This document shows, one piece after another, positions 1 to 10,243 of a stretch of 64,000 nucleotides of DNA. This DNA comes from Hymenoscyphus infarciens (lineage: Eukaryota > Ascomycota > Leotiomycetes > Helotiales > Helotiaceae): NCBI GenBank assembly GCA_001414345.1, contig LLCB01000066.1:124001-188000 (forward strand), read 5' to 3'. A program made the translations under genes and the position numbers. The number at the start of each line of letters is the position of its first letter. Position 1 is the stretch's first letter. The notes under the pieces are model-generated. The model ran no database searches and was not told the origin of the DNA. It saw only the letters and a list, made by a program, of their open reading frames with translations.

Positions 1-130
1 CCAAACCCTCCGATCTTGTGATATCCCCAACATCCCAACGCCCGGGAGAGACTTTGGATAACTTGAAACTTATCTATCTCGGACCCAAGAAAATGCGCCG
101 ATCCTGGGTTTTCGGGATACGCAGGTTTTG
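1..130 (+). CDS. possible 3' end of a gene cut by the left edge
   Basis: One plus-strand frame is open from the window edge for about 43 codons and ends in TGA near position 128. It could be the last exon of a gene lying mostly outside the window. No family is recognisable, and an open stretch this short can occur by chance. The rest of the first 684 bases shows no gene I can support. Confidence 0.2.
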
Positions 131-684
131 AAACAAATAAGAGTCAACATACAAAATCCTGGACCATGTTGAAATGCTTACATAGGAAATGGATACGGTG
201 ATATCGCTTAATAAATGAGAAAGGTTGTCTAGTAAGTTTAAATGAGCGATGGTATAATATGTATCGAGATATCCACACGAGAGCGCTGCTCTTTTCCATA
301 CACTTCTCGTGTGAAGAAATTCCCCGAGATTGCTTGACTGGATCAAGAAAGCAAGTTCTCATTCCTCTGGAACTTTCCTGAAGAGTTCTTGTTTCATAGC
401 AAGTAGATGTACCCAGAGCGATGATTGAATCTTTCAGCAACACCACCAAGGGCGAACTTGCCCCGGACTCAGACACCGAAGAGACATAATAGAATTTGAT
501 AGAAAATGGGTCGAAACGAGAAACAGCGGGGAACTCGCTAGAAACCGAACTGTGCTACTTTCAAGTTCTGTTGCAAATTTTCTCAAGGCAGCTTGTTTCA
601 TCAACAATCCCCTCTCAAGAATAAGTACAGCCCAACCTTCCTACTTCCACCGCCACAACCAACATCACATCATCAACCGACAAA

Positions 685-2445
685 ATGGACGCTGATATCG
701 TTAGACCAAGAAAAAAATCACCAAGAAAACCAACCGAAGAAATGGCCGAGGATCTCATGACTTTCGAGAACGAGAATACACCTTCAACATCAGACAACGA
801 AATGGATGCTAAAAGCGATGTTTCGGGCGTTTCTACTCCAAGAAAATCAAACGAAAAAATTAACGCTCATAGTGTTACTTCCAACACACCTCCGCCACCA
901 AGCAATCCAATTACCGGCGTCCGACATAAAATGCAAGAAGAATTGGAAGACTTGGAAGACTTGGACGACTTGGACGACTTGGACGACGAAATGGACGTCA
1001 ACATCGTTACATCCGACACCCCATCTCAAATATCAACCAGCATAATGGATGCTGACATCGTTACTTGCGCCCACAATCTCAAAAGCATCATCGATGACAA
1101 CCCCGAGCTCGAGCTTGAAATCAACACGAACGCTAGCCAACTTATCACCATGATCACAAAGGCGAATCCGATCCCCTGCCCTTCCATTCTCTCATCATTG
1201 ACAAAGGAGGACATGGAAATTGAGTTGACTCGACTGGAAAACTTGATCTTCAACCGTATCACCGAATCAGCACCTCCATCTGACGGCGGCACCTCTAGAA
1301 CCGTCAAACTCCAACCACTCCTTCCGGACCCAGCCGTATTCGATGGAAACGTTAGCGAATTCGAGGACTGGTACTTTTCCATGCGGGACAAGCTTAGAGG
1401 AGACAACTACTTCTTCGTTAGCGAGGTGCAAAAGATCGCCTATATTTCTCGTCATGTCAGAGGTCTTCCCAGAGACTACATCAACTCAAAGAACAGCCCT
1501 CGGGGCGTCAGTAGCCCTCGTTGGGTAACTGCCGTTCAGCTGATGGACGAGCTTTGGAGAATCTATGGGGACAAAGACATAAAGAAGCGAATTCGGTTCT
1601 TTTTCGAACAACTCGAGCAAAATGATCGGCCAATTGAAGTTTTCAAAGAGGAGTTCTTGACACTGGCCAGAATGTTGGAAATGGACGACGACACTATGGT
1701 CGAGAAATGCAAGCTGAAGTTTACAAGCGAGTTGAGAAAATATATCAAGGAAAATACTGGGAAGCAGGGGCTGTCTTTCAACGGCCTTTTTCGAGCTCGT
1801 GAGCATTTCGAAGAGAGCAAGTTGCAGCGAAAACGCGAAAAGGAGGTGCGATTCAAGAAAGGCGAAGAGCCCACTGCCTCTCAAGCCACTCCTGAATCCG
1901 AACCTTCCATTGATGAACTAAACGAGCAACCCGAAGACGATCCGTTCGAGGAAAAGGCAAAGCTCAAGGGCGGAAAACAGAAAGCAAAGACAGCCAACGT
2001 CACTAAGCGTGTAACAAGAAGCACAAAGGAAGGTCTCGAGCCCGAAGCATCCGACGCAGAGGAACCCGCTGAACTCAAGAGCGATGACAACAAGCGGGGA
2101 CCCAAAAAGAGAAAAGCCAGTCCGGAGTCCGAATCTAGCACTGAGAAACACGCCGAATTCAAGACCCAAGACAAGAAGAAGAATCCGGCCAAAAACAACA
2201 AGCCGGTAACAAGAGCTCCAAAGGCCAGTCCCGAGTCCGAAGTATCCGACGCAGAGCAGTCTGAATCCAAGACCGATGAGAACAAGCGGCAAACAAGAAG
2301 CAGCAAGACCAGTCCCAAGGCACCCATCGCAGAGCAACAAGCCAAATCCAAGACCGGAGACAAGAAGAAGGCAGGCGGAGAAAAGGGAAAGGAGGAGAAT
2401 AAACCAAAGAAAATGGCGAAGGAACCAAAGATGCTTGCGAAATGA
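685..2445 (+). CDS. Gag-like hypothetical protein with acidic N-terminus and Lys-rich repeated tail
   Basis: A single uninterrupted frame encodes 586 residues. Residues about 1-200 are low-complexity and acidic, with a Leu-Asp-Asp run and a MDADIV motif that occurs twice. Residues about 210-390 look like the capsid part of a Ty3/gypsy-type Gag: a phrase like FDGNVSEFEDWYF, then an all-helical segment with LPRDYI, a Trp-Arg-Ile-Tyr-Gly-Asp phrase and a charged helical end. Residues about 400-586 are Lys/Glu/Ser-rich, with four degenerate copies of a unit containing ASPESE...DAEQ..SK. No CCHC knuckle, protease, reverse transcriptase or integrase frame follows, and I saw no LTRs. It may be a domesticated gag gene or the remnant of an element. 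The family call is inferred from pattern only; function is unknown. Confidence 0.6.
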   Translation: MDADIVRPRKKSPRKPTEEMAEDLMTFENENTPSTSDNEMDAKSDVSGVSTPRKSNEKINAHSVTSNTPPPPSNPITGVRHKMQEELEDLEDLDDLDDLDDEMDVNIVTSDTPSQISTSIMDADIVTCAHNLKSIIDDNPELELEINTNASQLITMITKANPIPCPSILSSLTKEDMEIELTRLENLIFNRITESAPPSDGGTSRTVKLQPLLPDPAVFDGNVSEFEDWYFSMRDKLRGDNYFFVSEVQKIAYISRHVRGLPRDYINSKNSPRGVSSPRWVTAVQLMDELWRIYGDKDIKKRIRFFFEQLEQNDRPIEVFKEEFLTLARMLEMDDDTMVEKCKLKFTSELRKYIKENTGKQGLSFNGLFRAREHFEESKLQRKREKEVRFKKGEEPTASQATPESEPSIDELNEQPEDDPFEEKAKLKGGKQKAKTANVTKRVTRSTKEGLEPEASDAEEPAELKSDDNKRGPKKRKASPESESSTEKHAEFKTQDKKKNPAKNNKPVTRAPKASPESEVSDAEQSESKTDENKRQTRSSKTSPKAPIAEQQAKSKTGDKKKAGGEKGKEENKPKKMAKEPKMLAK

Positions 2446-3395
2446 AGAAGTATGCATGACTGAACACTCTATCAAATTGACAATATATTTATCCCCACAC
2501 CGAAATTTTTGAATCAGGTAGCAATGTGAATAAACGGGGCCCGAATAAACAGTTCAAGGGGTCACTCATCGACCTCTCACCATCTCTCATCCCCATTCTC
2601 CTGGTCATTCTTCACTGCAACAGTGAATGAATCCTAGGGCAGATGAACCAATGACCGGTTTAACAGATACCATTTATCCGGCCCCTTTCCCAAGTGCTTG
2701 AATAAGGTCATGATTTCTCAATACTCACTACAGCCATCAAACGAGTAGGTTCTCGCGATGAACTGGAACTCGCTTCACGCGCAATTATTCGTTAAGCAAT
2801 GACTGAAACTCTTACAACTGCTGAGCAAACACACAAGAGATAAAGAGAGTGACGGAAGGGCATGGCCAATAACTGTTACCTATGGTCAGGTTTCCCCATG
2901 ACCTTACCCAACACAAAACAGGTGGTGATTGGGGTAGTGGGTCGCTTGGGCTTCTACTAAAGACCAGAACGAGACTTTCGTCATCCTCTCGGAACATGGA
3001 ACTCAGATTCTCCCAAAAGAAACATAGGCCAAAATATTGCTGTGATACGAAAATAGCTCCCCTCATTTGTCAAATCAATGTAAAACAGCTCGCTTGAAAT
3101 AATATACAACTGGCACTTGCCAATAGAAAAATAGCCATTTGACACAGCAGGATTTCTCATGTAGTATACTAAAACTAGACCTGCCAAGAAGAACCTTTAT
3201 TCATCCTATGATACCTAGTTTTGTATGAAATAATCGAGTTGTGGCATCGGTGATAGGTAATTACAGCCTCTATACAGAACCAAAACTCCCGGCAATGCAG
3301 TTCAACCCGTCTCGTAGTCAAACAATATTCGTCACACATCTTCCCCATGTCGATGGTCGCTTTTCGTGGTATTCGTTCGTGTTGGAACGTAACAT
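2446..3395. other. intergenic, nothing recognised
   Basis: This spacer lies between the convergent gag-like gene and vma11. Only short frames occur, all shadow-like. It should hold the 3' untranslated regions of both genes. Confidence 0.5.
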
Positions 3396-4140
3396 TTAAC
3401 CTCTGCTCTTGGTGTTGAGGATAAGGGCAACAATAAGCCTGAATAATTAGCCACCGTGTAGACTGACCGTAAAGAGAGTTGACTAACCCGTAAAGACCCA
3501 AGACTTCTCCGAAAATGAGAATCAAGACCATTCCGACGAATATCCTCGATTGTAGCATGTATGATCGAACGCCCATATCTCCAACAATTCCAATCGCATA
3601 TCCAGCTGCAAGACCCGTTAAGCCGACTGATAAACCGCATGCAAGGTGCATGAATCCACTGTATGATGGTTAGCTAGCTGTTAGCATCCGTGGGGTAACG
3701 AATCGTACTTGAAAAGACTGTATGTTGCTGGTGGAGGGGCCATGTCTCCCGCGATCAGAACTGCGATGACGAGCGAGTATACTGCAATAATACCAGACAT
3801 GACGACTGGAATCAAAGACTAGTGAATATATCAGCATTTCCCCCGACAATGCTATTGCGAGGACTTTGTGTACCTTCATGATGAGATCTGGTCGAAAGGT
3901 TCCAACACCCGAGATACCAATTCCGGATTTGGCGGTTCCATATGCAGCTCCAGCACCTATAATCAATCAGAACCCCTCTCCCAAGTGATTGCAGATCTGC
4001 CTACATCCAAATGCCATGGCGAAGAAAATGCCGGCCTAGGTAGCTGTCAGTTCCAGGTGCACACATCATCATCGAGCTTGGCCACTTACCATTCCGAAGA
4101 ATGGCGCGAACTTGGGGGCGAGCTCTGCAGAACGATCCAT
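3396..4140 (-). CDS. vma11: V-type ATPase proteolipid subunit c' (Vma11)
   Basis: Six exons (minus strand): 4140-4090, 4035-4005, 3956-3874, 3818-3709, 3658-3488 and 3438-3396, giving 162 residues with all junctions in frame. The protein forms part of the proton-carrying ring of the vacuolar ATPase Vo sector. Four hydrophobic helices are visible. The second half reads [20 protein letters not shown] and then IVGDMGVR, and the last helix holds FGEVLGLYG, whose Glu at about residue 143 is the expected proton-binding carboxylate. The [17 protein letters not shown] phrase and the MHLACG phrase fit c' (Vma11) better than c (Vma3). Start: the ATG gives the typical short N-terminus ending APFFGM. The introns are short (about 48-58 nt), and one exon is only 31 nt. 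Strong identification. Confidence 0.93.
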
Positions 4141-7100
4141 GGTGTCTGCAGCTCGGGGTATGTATTTCTGAGCTGATTCGGATCGTGGGGGGTGGTTGTG
4201 ACGTTGGAGGTTGAGCGAGAATATCATGGGGCGCGATATTAGAGGAGTTGAGGTCGCACCGGAAGCGCAATCACTATTCTCCGGTTTGCCTTAGCGCCAA
4301 GCCTGGAAGCTCAAGCTCATCTTCCCAAACAACCTGGAGATTCTTCTAATCCTATGAGAAATGCTACATCTATGTGTATATACATATCGGACGCGTTATA
4401 CTTTATTCACTTTTAGCTAGCATTCAATCTCCAGCTAGAGAACTTCCCTTTTCTGGGGAACTGAGAACTTAATTCTAAGTCACTTCTCTCACTCTGAAAA
4501 CTTGAGGACAACGAATGATAAACATCGAACAACTCAGGGGCCATACTTCCTATCATAAGCTCTTCTCAAAAAGGTGAAGTGATTTCCTTCGCAAGCGCAA
4601 CATAACCTTTTGTGCGAAAACGAGCGGGTGTCCAGTAGAACAGAGAGTTTTGAAAAGTAAGTTCCAATCCAGTTACCACTCTAGGTCCTCTCTCATACGT
4701 TAAAGGTTGCTTTTTGGGAGCGTTGGGGTGATGGACAAGTCTTGAGAGAGTCGCTCTTTTCTAGAGTTTGGAGTTTTTGGTGGGACGGATGCTTAGAGAC
4801 TCGCCCGCTCCCAACTCTTTTCTGCCCTCTTGGCCATCCGCGACCACTATCATTATCATCGCCACAGAATTCCAAGCTGGACCTGTAGAAATGCCCATTA
4901 GCCCGAGGTGAAGGTCCCTCATCCCTCCCCTGGCTTATCTCCCTAGACTTGGGTCGCTCCTTCAATTCTTTCAAACCCCAAAGGCCGATTGAGTTATCCT
5001 AGCTTCTGATAAGAAACATTCTTACGTTCGTTACAACGTGAGACGCATTGAATTCCCCACTTCCGAACAATTACTCAATTATTACTCTGAGTGGAGTAGA
5101 GCAGACTTTAGGTAGAGAGTCCCTCGAGTAGAGCAGAGTACTTATGTACTCAAGAAGGATTCCATACTTAAGTACTAGACTACAAAATTAGAAATAATTA
5201 ATGAACAAGCTGGTGAATAAGCTGCTGCTTCATGGTACCGCTATATTCAGGTTCGCTCCGGCGATTGTCACATATCAAGAAAACCACACGCTTGAATTTC
5301 TACCATTTATGTTATTGCTTAACAACTACTCTACATAATTAAAAGCTATAATAAGAATAGATGCCTTACTATATAATACTGAAAGAATGTTACATGAGAG
5401 TGTTGCTGTGCTCAGTGCTGTAATTGCATACACCCTTCTACTCTCGATGTGCCTCGGAGTTGTACTCGACTTAGTACGCTGAAAACCCTAGTTCTCATTC
5501 CCCTTTAATAAGTACTATAAAGAATAAAAATATGTGAGAGAATTTACTACTTAACTAGGTAATACAATTTTCCATCTAGTAGAAAGCCTAGGTAAGAGCC
5601 TTGCTGTGCTATAATTACATTTTGGCGCGGTGCAAAAATCGCGAATAGAACCTGATGTGCTCGGAGATACTTGTTCGGACATTGTTCGGATTTATTAACT
5701 CGGAGTTATTAATTTACGTGATATATACACCTAAATCTATATACCCGGAGATATATATAATCCTTTGCTATATATCTCCGAGTACTTCCAGTAGTGCTTC
5801 GAAGTACTTGCTCGGAGTTATTGACCAGGGCTCGGAATTATATTTCCTCGGAATTATTATTATCGGATATATTCCACGGTTTTCTCTCAGTTTTAACAAT
5901 TTCAAGAGGCGAGCCTGAGATCCTATATTTCCGAGTCATCCTCAGAGATTGCAGGTGTTGTGGTTAACAGGCTACCCCATAAAAAGGCAACACATACAGC
6001 TCGACAACAGACGGTCGCAAAAATACACAAAAAATATGACTAGAGGTTGGAGACTCTGAAGTATTATATCGGAGCTTAAAGAGTATTTTTTAAACGGCTA
6101 GTGTTGATTTGTTATCGTGGAACGACATGTCCATCCAGCCGCTGAGTTACACAACATAACAAGTCATTATTTAAAACTAACGAACTTTCAAGGCAGTATC
6201 GAAATGATTGTTTTCCTGTTTTTAATATATAAAAGTGCGATTTTATTTGAAGGATTCCGGTCTGCTTTGTTAAGACTTGGGTTCCGTTTAGTGGGGTAGC
6301 CTGTCACTCCGAATCGGCAGTGATTTCTCGGACATACTTTACTCTACTCTACCCCGAAACTGATAAAACAAGAAAATATAGTATAATGCAGCGTGCAGAA
6401 GGAATATTTATTTCATACCGAGAAATGCTAAAATACTCTCCTAGTATAGAAGAGGTAGGCAAGGAAAATGACAAGATGTATATAATTTTCTATGACCCCT
6501 CTCATGAAAACGTAGTTTTAAACAATAATAATAATCAAAGAAAAAACTCACGTTCTTGCTTGTCATCATGGAAGTCACTGTCCAGGTGTGCAGTGATAAC
6601 GTCGGAATGTGAATATGAATTGATACGGCCTTGAGCGGCCTCTTAACCAGAAGAAAGAAGTTGACAGACATACTTTCATTCGTATTAGAGATTTTATGAA
6701 AGTGCAATTCGAGGGTTCCGCGCTTTACAACAGCATTGGGAGAGGACCAAATAATGATCTGGGATAGATGCCACTCGGTAGGACCCGGGAGTGATAGTTC
6801 TCTTTCGAAAATAAAATGCAACCTGGATGAAGGGCTAGAGGAAGAAATGCACTTGAGTTATGAAGTTGAAATCCAGCACTCTTCGGATCACCAGTGCTTG
6901 ACTCGACTCAAGAAAAAGAATCAGCAAGAGAAGATTACGTCCTACGTCTGTCTCCTCCATTCCCAAAGTCAAGGGAATCCCATCCAACATTCGCAAAGAA
7001 TGACTCAAAAATAATCCCCCTCATCCAACTCCAATTGTAGCAAAGCCGGTGGACAGTGGGGTTGACAGGGTTGTGAACAAAAAAACCATCTGATACCATC

Positions 7101-8477
7101 CCTCAGAACTCAGGATTCTCCATCTTCTCCAAAAGTCTCCGAAGAGTCTCGCCTTCGCATCCAAACAACGGATTCGTTGCAGCAAAGGTCGGTGAAATAC
7201 GAAAGTGGAGAGAACAAAAACTGTGGGAAGTTTTGTGCCAACACGAAACGTCCGATGTCTATATGGTTATTTGCGGGAGAGGTGCGAAGGTACCTGTTTC
7301 AAGTTCTTGTGGAATTCGTGGAAACAAGGATTTGTACCGAATGAGGAAAATCGGGCTGTCAGCCCGGGCGGGTAAACCGTAGATCTTCTGTATCTGCCGA
7401 ACGAGGGCTGTTGGTAACACAATTTTCAGAAAGTCAAATGTGGTGGACCCTGGAATGCGCGTTAGTTTTCGGATTGTTTCTTAGATGAAGTTTCTCAGGG
7501 AGTGGGGTGGTACCTATGGTTAAGTGGCGGATAAGTACACGTAATTTGAGTTTGAATGTGTTGGGGGGCTATATGTAAGCTGTATGAAAAGATCTAGAAT
7601 CGTAGAATCCTACAAGAATACTGGAGCAGTTCTCGTATTGTTTTTGACTGCTGCAACAGACGCCAACCAACTCACTCCCACAAAACGGTTGATCCACTCA
7701 ACAGACCGTAAGTCTTGACTCTTGACGCTGATACACGAAACGCTCGGCTCGGCCGGGGAGTTATTCATGCTTCTTCCAACGTTGCAACTCCAAGCAACAT
7801 TGTTGGTCTAGAACCTTTCAGTGTGTGTTGGAGCAACAGTGGAGTGCTGAGTTCACTGCCTTGGTATCCTTGATTTCTTGGGATTGAGAACTTGGGATGG
7901 TGGGTGAGTGCGCAGGTGGATGCATGAATAGGGCGAGAAGAAGAGAAGGTTGATACTCGAGCAGCAAGGAAGAAGCCAAAGGACTGGCTATTTAGATTTC
8001 CTAGTGTTGGTCCTGTTGCGGCTGTCGTTTGGTTTGCTTCTTTGCCATCTCATAACCTATCACAGTTCTGAGTGGGATGTTTGAGCAGGTTTGGTGCTGA
8101 GGCGTTGGATGAATCGTGCGGCTGTGTTCTTCTAACTTGCCCGCGGAAGACTTGCTCTGTTGATGCGTTTTTGTCCTTTTGTTGGCTTTGCGCGGATGGA
8201 CTGGGTGGTGGTGTGTTGATGCATTGAATGAAGCTCAGTCCTCCGGATCGATCCGCCAGAGCTGGGCTGGGACCTTCTTTCAGAAGCAGGTAGCTGATTA
8301 CTTATTTCGAGAGCTTATCCGCGTTCGATTCCTTCCTTTGATTTCTCCTTTGTTATCTTCCAACAAACACATTAATTGCTTTTCCACCTCGTCAACCATA
8401 AATATTTCTACCCCTATATAACAAAAGCTGCTAGTACGGCTCCAAATATTGAACCTCGAAGACACGTTATCCTCAAA
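4141..8477. other. 4.3-kb gene-poor region, AT-rich in its centre
   Basis: No gene could be supported. From about 5,050 to 6,450 the sequence is strongly AT-rich and holds a cluster of CTCGGAG/CTCCGAG-type motifs between about 5,657 and 5,870, plus short repeats around GAGTAGAGCAGAGTAC near 5,090-5,150. This looks like decayed repeat DNA. A TIR element is listed separately at 5967-6304. The flanks (4.2-5.0 and 6.5-8.4 kb) have normal base composition but only short frames. Confidence 0.5.
5967..6304. mobile_element. MITE-like inverted-repeat element (338 bp)
   Basis: The left end at 5967-5979 reads ACAGGCTACCCCA, and the right end at 6292-6304 is its exact reverse complement. The match continues imperfectly for about another 15 bp. 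The interior is AT-rich and non-coding. I cannot see a clear target-site duplication (flanks TTA and CAC), so it is probably an old copy. It resembles a non-autonomous DNA transposon; the family was not determined. Confidence 0.6.
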
Positions 8478-8829
8478 ATGCCTTGCTACTGTGCAAATTA
8501 CTATGTAAGTAGGGACATTCCCTTCTATCTCTTCGTGACTGACTGGTTCACCAGGGTTCAATAAATTGCCATAACACTGTTTCCAAGTTCGGCGATCGAT
8601 GCGCCCACTGCCTAGTATGTTGTCCCCGGCGTTAAGATTGTAGCTATTTCAATTCAAATACTAATTGAAGTAGTCAACACAGGGAGGTTCTAATGATTTT
8701 TCGAACGGATCTTCCCAAGGTCCAACAGAACAATGGGTCGAAAACGTCAACCGAGAAAAGATGAGAAGAGAAGAAGAGCAATCGAGAAGGGAAAGAGTGA
8801 ATAGGACAACCTCTGGAAGAATTGTATAG
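8478..8829 (+). CDS. small Cys-rich protein with a charged tail (77 aa)
   Basis: Three exons, 8478-8504, 8555-8614 and 8683-8829, encode 77 residues. The introns (50 and 68 nt) have GTAAGT/GTATGT donors and CAG acceptors, and the second has a CTAAT branch site. The N-terminal 29 residues carry five Cys (positions 3, 5, 14, 25 and 28), ending in a RCAHC pair that could bind one zinc ion. The last 40 residues are polar and end in an Arg/Glu-rich helix (about 56-67). There is no signal peptide. The first exon is only nine codons, so simple ORF calling misses it. I recall small fungal proteins with a similar C-x-C...C...RC-x2-C layout, but I cannot name a family or function. Confidence 0.55.
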
Positions 8830-9266
8830 TCCTACGACAATATAGAGATGATAGAATTGGTATTTGAGATTAGCGGGTTAAGAAATCTTTTGATTTTTGG
8901 GAAACACGGCGTTTTGGGTAGAGAAATGGAATATCTCACTCTCATTGAGGGGTATCTATAAATATATAGATTGGACGGAACGGTATTTGGAAAACATGGC
9001 TGGGCCATCACTATAATTTACAAAAAAGTAAACCTATGTGTTGCCCTGTGGAAATTTGACATAATATTGCATGTACACTCCTTCTACTTTCTTTAAACCT
9101 CGGATATCACGACCCCTCCACTATCGTAATATGTCATCCCATATCCAGTATGAATACACCTATTCCCATATTTCCCCAATAACTCCAGAAACACCGTTCT
9201 TTATCCCAAAACCCATGTCATTAATCCGTAATATCATCCTTTCGTATGTATAACAATCCTTCGTAA

Positions 9267-9941
9267 CTACCACTTTCTCCGGCGATATCCCTTATAACTC
9301 TCACCCTCGCCGGCAGCTAGAATCTCTTCCTTGATTTTCTTCCTCCTTTCCGCTTTGCTGAGAGGCTTCTGTTCCGCTTCGACTTTCGCGTCTGTTGTAA
9401 ATTGATCAGACGATTCATGTTGTTCTTGCATCAAGGGCTCTTCTTGTTGTAATGGTTTCTGAGCTTGCTGGGAATCCGCCAAGAATCTTTCTTTCCTCTT
9501 CTTCTCCTTCTGCCATCTCGTCGCTCCAATCATATCCTCCTCGTCTTCGGCATTTTCTTGACTTTCCTCACTGCCATTTCCTTCCTCTTCGTTCTCAACT
9601 TCAATATCCTTAGCGTCTTCTCCCTGAGCATTGCCAGATGGCTCGACTTCTACAGGCGTAGCATCTACAATGCCTCTCTGGTCAAGGTCTTCGTCTCGAA
9701 ATTGTGGGGGTAGGTATATTTGTAATTCGGGTGGTGGTCGAACCATCTGTGGTTTTATGGCGGCACGAAGATCGCGGACGGTCGCTTGTTGGAGCACATA
9801 TCCAGAGAGGAAAAGGGCGGAGGTGAAAGAGATGACTAGATAGAGTGAGTTTAAAGTCTGGATAGGAGTTAAGATTTGGAGTGATATACCAATGACGGAG
9901 GAAATCGCGACGGACACTTGGGATGAAGTTAGGAGAACCAT
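9267..9941 (-). CDS. hypothetical single-pass membrane protein, acidic/basic tail
   Basis: Two exons, 9941-9890 and 9835-9267, encode 206 residues. The 54-nt intron (donor GTATAT, acceptor CTAG) is a multiple of three and can be read through without a stop, but removing it gives one clean hydrophobic helix of about residues 12-35, starting VAISSVIVISFTSALFLSGYV. The helix is followed by a short basic/proline stretch (DLRAAIKPQMVRPPPE), a long Glu-rich segment (about 75-125) and a Lys/Arg-rich end closing with KGYRRRKW. This suggests a small tail-exposed membrane protein, perhaps mitochondrial or ER. It is divergent from the GatA gene with only about 300 bp between them, so the promoter region is shared. 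No family is recognised. Confidence 0.7.
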   Translation of the reverse strand: MVLLTSSQVSVAISSVIGISLQILTPIQTLNSLYLVISFTSALFLSGYVLQQATVRDLRAAIKPQMVRPPPELQIYLPPQFRDEDLDQRGIVDATPVEVEPSGNAQGEDAKDIEVENEEEGNGSEESQENAEDEEDMIGATRWQKEKKRKERFLADSQQAQKPLQQEEPLMQEQHESSDQFTTDAKVEAEQKPLSKAERRKKIKEEILAAGEGESYKGYRRRKW

Positions 9942-10243
9942 CGTTTTTCCTGCGATTCAATGGGAGAACAGTTCTAAATTGATAGGAGATCTTTGTTGGG
10001 AGCTGGTGGTTCTTGTGCTGTGGTGTTGCGCTTCTTGGTGTTGTAACTGGGTAAGCTCGCAAGGCCGCTTGGAAGTAAACATGATGACTAAGTCTTTCGA
10101 TAATTGGCACAGTAACCACAAATTACAGTATCAGACCTGCAGAACTTGGAAAAGGCAGCGACACGATGATACAACGATCGCATCTACCTCCACAAATGCC
10201 ACCTTGACACAAGCTCCGGTCGACGGTCTGAGACCATTGCGAG

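Noticed and set aside
74..476. Overlapping minus-strand ORFs of 90 and 110 codons
   Set aside because: No family pattern and no convincing splice junction joining them.
4693..4974. 93-codon minus-strand ORF
   Set aside because: Polar, low-complexity translation without motifs; isolated in a gene-poor region.
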